Part shown: in pieces, positions 61,098 through 64,000 of the stretch
How the letters are laid out: the number at the start of each line of letters is the position of its first letter
Position numbering within the stretch: the first letter of the stretch is position 1
Assembly: GCF_015350975.1 (NCBI RefSeq)
Contig: NZ_JADKRX010000002.1
Location: 284,004 to 348,003 of the forward strand
Length of the DNA: 64,000 nucleotides
Direction of reading: 5' to 3'
Origin: Curtobacterium sp. VKM Ac-1395
GTDB lineage: Bacteria > Actinomycetota > Actinomycetes > Actinomycetales > Microbacteriaceae
Notes under the pieces: generated by a model
Databases searched by the model: none
Told to the model about the DNA's origin: nothing
The model's input: only the letters and a program-made list of their open reading frames with translations
Translations under genes and position numbers: made by a program

Positions 61098-61888
61098 GCA
61101 CGAACCGGACCGTCGCCACCACGATCGACCAGGCGAACACCGACCGCGCGGGTGCGGTCGTCGGCTACCTGCCCGCCGGCTTCCCGACGCTCGAGACCAG
61201 CATCGACGCCGCCGTGGCCCTGGCCGAGAACGGCGTGGACGTCATCGAGCTCGGCCTGCCGTACTCCGACCCCGTGATGGACGGCCCCGTCATCCAGCGC
61301 GCGGCCGAGGAGTCCCTGGCCAACGGCTTCCGCGTCGCGCAGGTCTTCGACGCCGTGCACGCCATCACCGAGCGCGTCGACGTCCCCGTCCTCGTGATGA
61401 CGTACTGGAACCCGGTGCTCCGGTACGGCGTCGAGCGCTTCGCCGACGACCTGGTGCAGTCCGGGGCCGCCGGCCTGATCACGCCCGACCTCATCCCCGA
61501 CGAGGCCCGCGCGTGGATGGACGCCTCCGAGCGCACCGGTCTCGACCGCGTGTTCCTCGCGGCACCGTCCTCGTCCGACGTCCGCATGCACCAGGCCGTC
61601 GAGGCCAGCCGCGGGTTCGTGTACGCCGTCTCGACGATGGGCGTCACCGGTGCCCGCCTCGGTGTCGACGTCGCCGCCCGCACGGTCGTCTCCCGACTCC
61701 GTGACGCGGGCGTCGCCCGCACCTGCGTCGGGCTCGGCATCTCCACCGCCGACCAGGTCGCCGAAGTCCTCGAGTACGCCGACGGCGCCATCGTCGGGTC
61801 GGCCTTCGTCCGCGCCCTCGCCGACCTCGGCGTCACCGGCGTCGGGCAGCGGGCCGCCGAGCTGACGGTCGGTGCCCAGCGCCGCTGA
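61094..61888 (+). CDS. trpA: Tryptophan synthase alpha chain
   Basis: This 264-residue TIM barrel cleaves indole glycerol phosphate and passes indole to TrpB. Catalytic Glu and Asp lie in [21 protein letters not shown], and [11 protein letters not shown] is typical. It ends the his-trp transcription unit before a strong terminator. Confidence 0.97.
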   Translation: MSTNRTVATTIDQANTDRAGAVVGYLPAGFPTLETSIDAAVALAENGVDVIELGLPYSDPVMDGPVIQRAAEESLANGFRVAQVFDAVHAITERVDVPVLVMTYWNPVLRYGVERFADDLVQSGAAGLITPDLIPDEARAWMDASERTGLDRVFLAAPSSSDVRMHQAVEASRGFVYAVSTMGVTGARLGVDVAARTVVSRLRDAGVARTCVGLGISTADQVAEVLEYADGAIVGSAFVRALADLGVTGVGQRAAELTVGAQRR

Positions 61889-61902
61889 GCAGCAGCAGTC
61901 CC

Positions 61903-61960
61903 GGACGGGAGGCCCGGTGCGGGTGAGCAGACCCGCTCACCCGCACCGGGCCTCCCGTCC
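61903..61960 (+). terminator. 26-bp-stem terminator after trpA
   Basis: The perfect stem 61903-61928 with 61935-61960 has a 6-nt loop. The outer 18 bases ggacgggaggcccggtgc equal those of the proS terminator. Confidence 0.85.
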
Positions 61961-62021
61961 ACACCGCATCACGGTTCCCACAGACAGCGCCGTCGGTTCC
62001 TGACCACCGGACCAGCCGCGC

Positions 62022-62027
62022 TACAGT
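62022..62027 (+). promoter_or_regulatory. -10 hexamer for lgt
   Basis: TACAGT lies about 75 nt before the lgt ATG; gaaaggcgagag at 62082-62093 is the likely ribosome binding region. Confidence 0.4.
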
Positions 62028-62102
62028 GATCCGGGGTCGACGCGGGTCGACCCACCGCCCGGCCGCACCGGCTGCGCAGCAACGAAAGGCGAGAGCACCT
62101 CC

Positions 62103-63092
62103 ATGCCCCTCCTGAGCATCCCGAGCCCCAGCACGGCCTGGCAGTACTTCGACCTCACCGCCTGGCTGCGCGACGTGTTCGGCTGGTCGCTGCCGCTGGA
62201 CTTCCGCATCCACGCGTACGCGATCTGCATCCTCCTGGGGATCGTCGCCGCCGTGATCCTGACGAACCGCCGTCTGAACGCCCGCGGCGTCGAGCGCTGG
62301 ATCATCATCGACATCGCGATCTGGGCGGTGCCGTTCGGCATCGTCGGCGGTCGGCTCTTCCACGTCCTGACGCACTTCAGCGACTACTTCGGTCCCGGGC
62401 GCGACCCGTGGTCCTTCCTCTACATCTGGGAGGGCGGCCTGGCGATCTTCGGGGCGCTCATCCTCGGCTCGGTCGGCGCGTACTTCGGCTGCCGCCAGGT
62501 CGGGCTGCGCTTCACCGCGTTCCTCGACGCCGTCGCCCCGGCGATGCTGCTCGCACAGGCCTTCGGCCGCCTCGGCAACTACTTCAACCACGAGCTGTTC
62601 GGCATGCCGACGAGCCTGCCGTGGGGTCTGCAGATCGAGTCCTCGAACGCCGCGTACCCGACCGGTCTGCCCGAGGGCACGCTGTTCCACCCGACGTTCC
62701 TCTACGAGATCATCTGGAACGTCGTCGGCGTCGCGGTGATCCTGCTCATCGACCGCCGGTTCCGGCTGCAGTGGGGCCGGGTGCTCGCGCTCTACCTCAT
62801 CTGGTACGGCATCGGTCGCTCCGTCCTCGAGTCGATTCGCGTCGACACGAGCGAGACCTTCTTCGGCGTCCGCACCAACGTCTGGGTCGCGTTCGCCGCG
62901 ATCCTGATCGGCATCGTCGTCTTCGTGGTGCAGTCCCGTCGGCACACCGGCAAGGAACCGAGCCCGTACCTGCCTGGTCGCGAGCCGCGAGCGAAGTCCG
63001 TAGACTCGGACGACACCTACTCGGAGCACGACGACGACGTCCCCGTCGGCGCCGGGTCCGGACCGGTCGCCACAGCAGTCGATCGTTCCTGA
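62103..63092 (+). CDS. lgt: Prolipoprotein diacylglyceryl transferase
   Basis: This 329-residue membrane enzyme adds diacylglycerol to the lipobox cysteine of lipoproteins such as the FKBP lipoprotein at 2.6 kb. IHAYAICILLGIVAA, GGRLFHVL, WEGGLAIFGA and GRLGNYFNHELFG, with the essential Arg, match the family over seven helices. An acidic 40-residue cytoplasmic tail follows. Confidence 0.95.
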   Translation: MPLLSIPSPSTAWQYFDLTAWLRDVFGWSLPLDFRIHAYAICILLGIVAAVILTNRRLNARGVERWIIIDIAIWAVPFGIVGGRLFHVLTHFSDYFGPGRDPWSFLYIWEGGLAIFGALILGSVGAYFGCRQVGLRFTAFLDAVAPAMLLAQAFGRLGNYFNHELFGMPTSLPWGLQIESSNAAYPTGLPEGTLFHPTFLYEIIWNVVGVAVILLIDRRFRLQWGRVLALYLIWYGIGRSVLESIRVDTSETFFGVRTNVWVAFAAILIGIVVFVVQSRRHTGKEPSPYLPGREPRAKSVDSDDTYSEHDDDVPVGAGSGPVATAVDRS

Positions 63093-63210
63093 GGCGGCGG
63101 CCCCCGCGCCGTCACCCCACCAGCACCACTCCCAACGGGTCTGCCACAAGCGGTCCCCATCCTCCGCACGGCGTCCGGGCAACCACCGCTGACGCCGCGC
63201 ACGGGCACCA

Positions 63211-63248
63211 GTTCCGCCCACTTCGGGCCCGCCCTCCTCGGGCGGAAC
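63211..63248 (+). terminator. Hairpin between lgt and gltB
   Basis: gttccgccc (63211-63219) pairs with gggcggaac (63240-63248), with a smaller stem inside. It may end lgt transcripts or belong to the gltB leader. The rest of the 210-nt gap shows nothing recognisable. Confidence 0.4.
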
Positions 63249-63302
63249 GCACCACCGGGCCACCGCTGTCCCTGTTCCACTTCCTCGTGAGGACGGTTCC
63301 CC

Positions 63303-64000
63303 ATGGCGCTCCTGCCACCCCAGTCCACGGCACCGGCCGAGCTCCTGCCGGCGCACCAGCGGTTCTCGGCCGTGCCGAAGGCCACCGGGATGTACGACCC
63401 GGCGAACGAGAAGGACGCCTGCGGTCTCGCGATGGTGGCGACGCTCCGCGGCACCCCCGGGCACGACATCGTCGACGCCGCACTCGGTGCGCTGCGCAAC
63501 CTCGAGCACCGCGGTGCCGTCGGGTCCGACGCGGGCACCGGCGACGGCGCGGGCATCCTCTGCCAGGTGCCGGACGCCTTCCTGCGTGACGCCGTGCCGT
63601 TCGAGCTGCCCGCCGCGGGGGAGTACGCCGTCGGCACCGCCTACCTGCCGTTGAACGACGACGACCGCGCTGCCGTGAAGGCCGCGATCGAGGCCACCGC
63701 GGACGACGAGGGCCTCCGCGTCCTCGGGTGGCGCGAGGTCCCGGTCCGCCCGGAGGTCCTCGGCACCCTGGCGCGCGCCGCGATGCCGGCGTTCGAACAG
63801 CTCTTCGTCGCGTCGACCCGCCACGACGACCAGGGCGCCGCGTGGAACGGCATCGCGCTCGACCGCCAGGCGTTCCGCATGCGCAAGCGCGTCGAGCGTG
63901 AGCGCGAGGTCTACTTCATGTCGCTGTCGGCCCGGACCATGGTCTACAAGGGCATGGTCACGACGCTGCAGCTCGAGCCCTTCTACCCCGACCTCAGCGA
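63303..64000 (+). CDS. gltB: Glutamate synthase large subunit, N-terminal part
   Basis: The frame is open from the ATG at 63303 to the right edge and gives 232 residues of a protein that normally has about 1500. A 39-residue propeptide precedes Cys40 in EKDACGLAMVA, the N-terminal nucleophile of the class II glutaminase domain after processing. LRNLEHRGAVGSDAGTGDGAGI and YFMSLSARTMVYKGM are family segments. It makes glutamate from glutamine and 2-oxoglutarate. The remainder is outside the window. Confidence 0.95.
   Translation, partial: MALLPPQSTAPAELLPAHQRFSAVPKATGMYDPANEKDACGLAMVATLRGTPGHDIVDAALGALRNLEHRGAVGSDAGTGDGAGILCQVPDAFLRDAVPFELPAAGEYAVGTAYLPLNDDDRAAVKAAIEATADDEGLRVLGWREVPVRPEVLGTLARAAMPAFEQLFVASTRHDDQGAAWNGIALDRQAFRMRKRVEREREVYFMSLSARTMVYKGMVTTLQLEPFYPDLS

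Overview
The window reads as chromosomal core sequence from a high-GC actinobacterium, most likely family Microbacteriaceae (Curtobacterium-like; inferred from gene order and protein sequence, not from a search). Signs are GC content near 70%, many GTG starts, a long Gly/Pro/Arg-rich N-terminus on IF2, a PriA without helicase motifs, an actinobacterial IHF domain fused to guanylate kinase, and many genes that look leaderless, with a TANNNT -10 hexamer 6-7 nt before the start codon. No rRNA, tRNA, insertion sequence, prophage, CRISPR array or integrase was seen, and no gene-free stretch exceeds 300 bases.

Layout. 1-1.2 kb: tail of an FHA-domain protein and a membrane-anchored unknown protein that runs into a convergent asparaginase gene. 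2.1-9.4 kb: OsmC, an FKBP lipoprotein, dxr, site-2 protease, an NCS1 permease with a cysteine hydrolase, and ispG, so two MEP isoprenoid enzymes are present. 9.5-16.4 kb: proS, nusA, ylxR, infB, rbfA (translation and transcription block). 16.5-20.7 kb: mutY on the minus strand, a degenerate kinase-like protein, truB, two small membrane proteins, ribF. 20.8-25.3 kb: DUF349 protein and cyclophilin on the minus strand, then rarA and rpsD with a long structured leader. 25.4-30.5 kb: small membrane protein, alaS, ruvX, mltG. 30.5-36.3 kb: aroC-aroK-aroB, an ABC1-family kinase, efp, nusB.

36.3-49.8 kb is a nearly continuous, tightly overlapping pyrimidine operon (pyrR-pyrB-pyrC-membrane protein-carA-carB-pyrF) that runs into mIHF-gmk, rpoZ, metK and priA. 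A PyrR-type RNA loop overlaps the pyrR ribosome binding site. 49.8-53.5 kb: a DUF4383 membrane protein (minus), fmt-rsmB, and an unknown protein (minus). 53.5-61.9 kb: rpe, hisE, hisG, hisF, hisI, trpE, two small membrane proteins, trpC, trpB and trpA, closed by a 26-bp-stem terminator whose core matches the one after proS. 62.1-64 kb: lgt and the start of gltB, which runs off the right edge.

Most of the window is ordinary housekeeping sequence. I found no clear new defence or mobile system. The observations most worth checking are the mIHF-Gmk fusion, the PyrR loop over the ribosome binding site, the overlapping divergent promoters at mutY, the kinase-like protein without a P-loop lysine, the repeated terminator core, the duplicated nusA 3' end, the microsatellite in priA and the rpsD leader.
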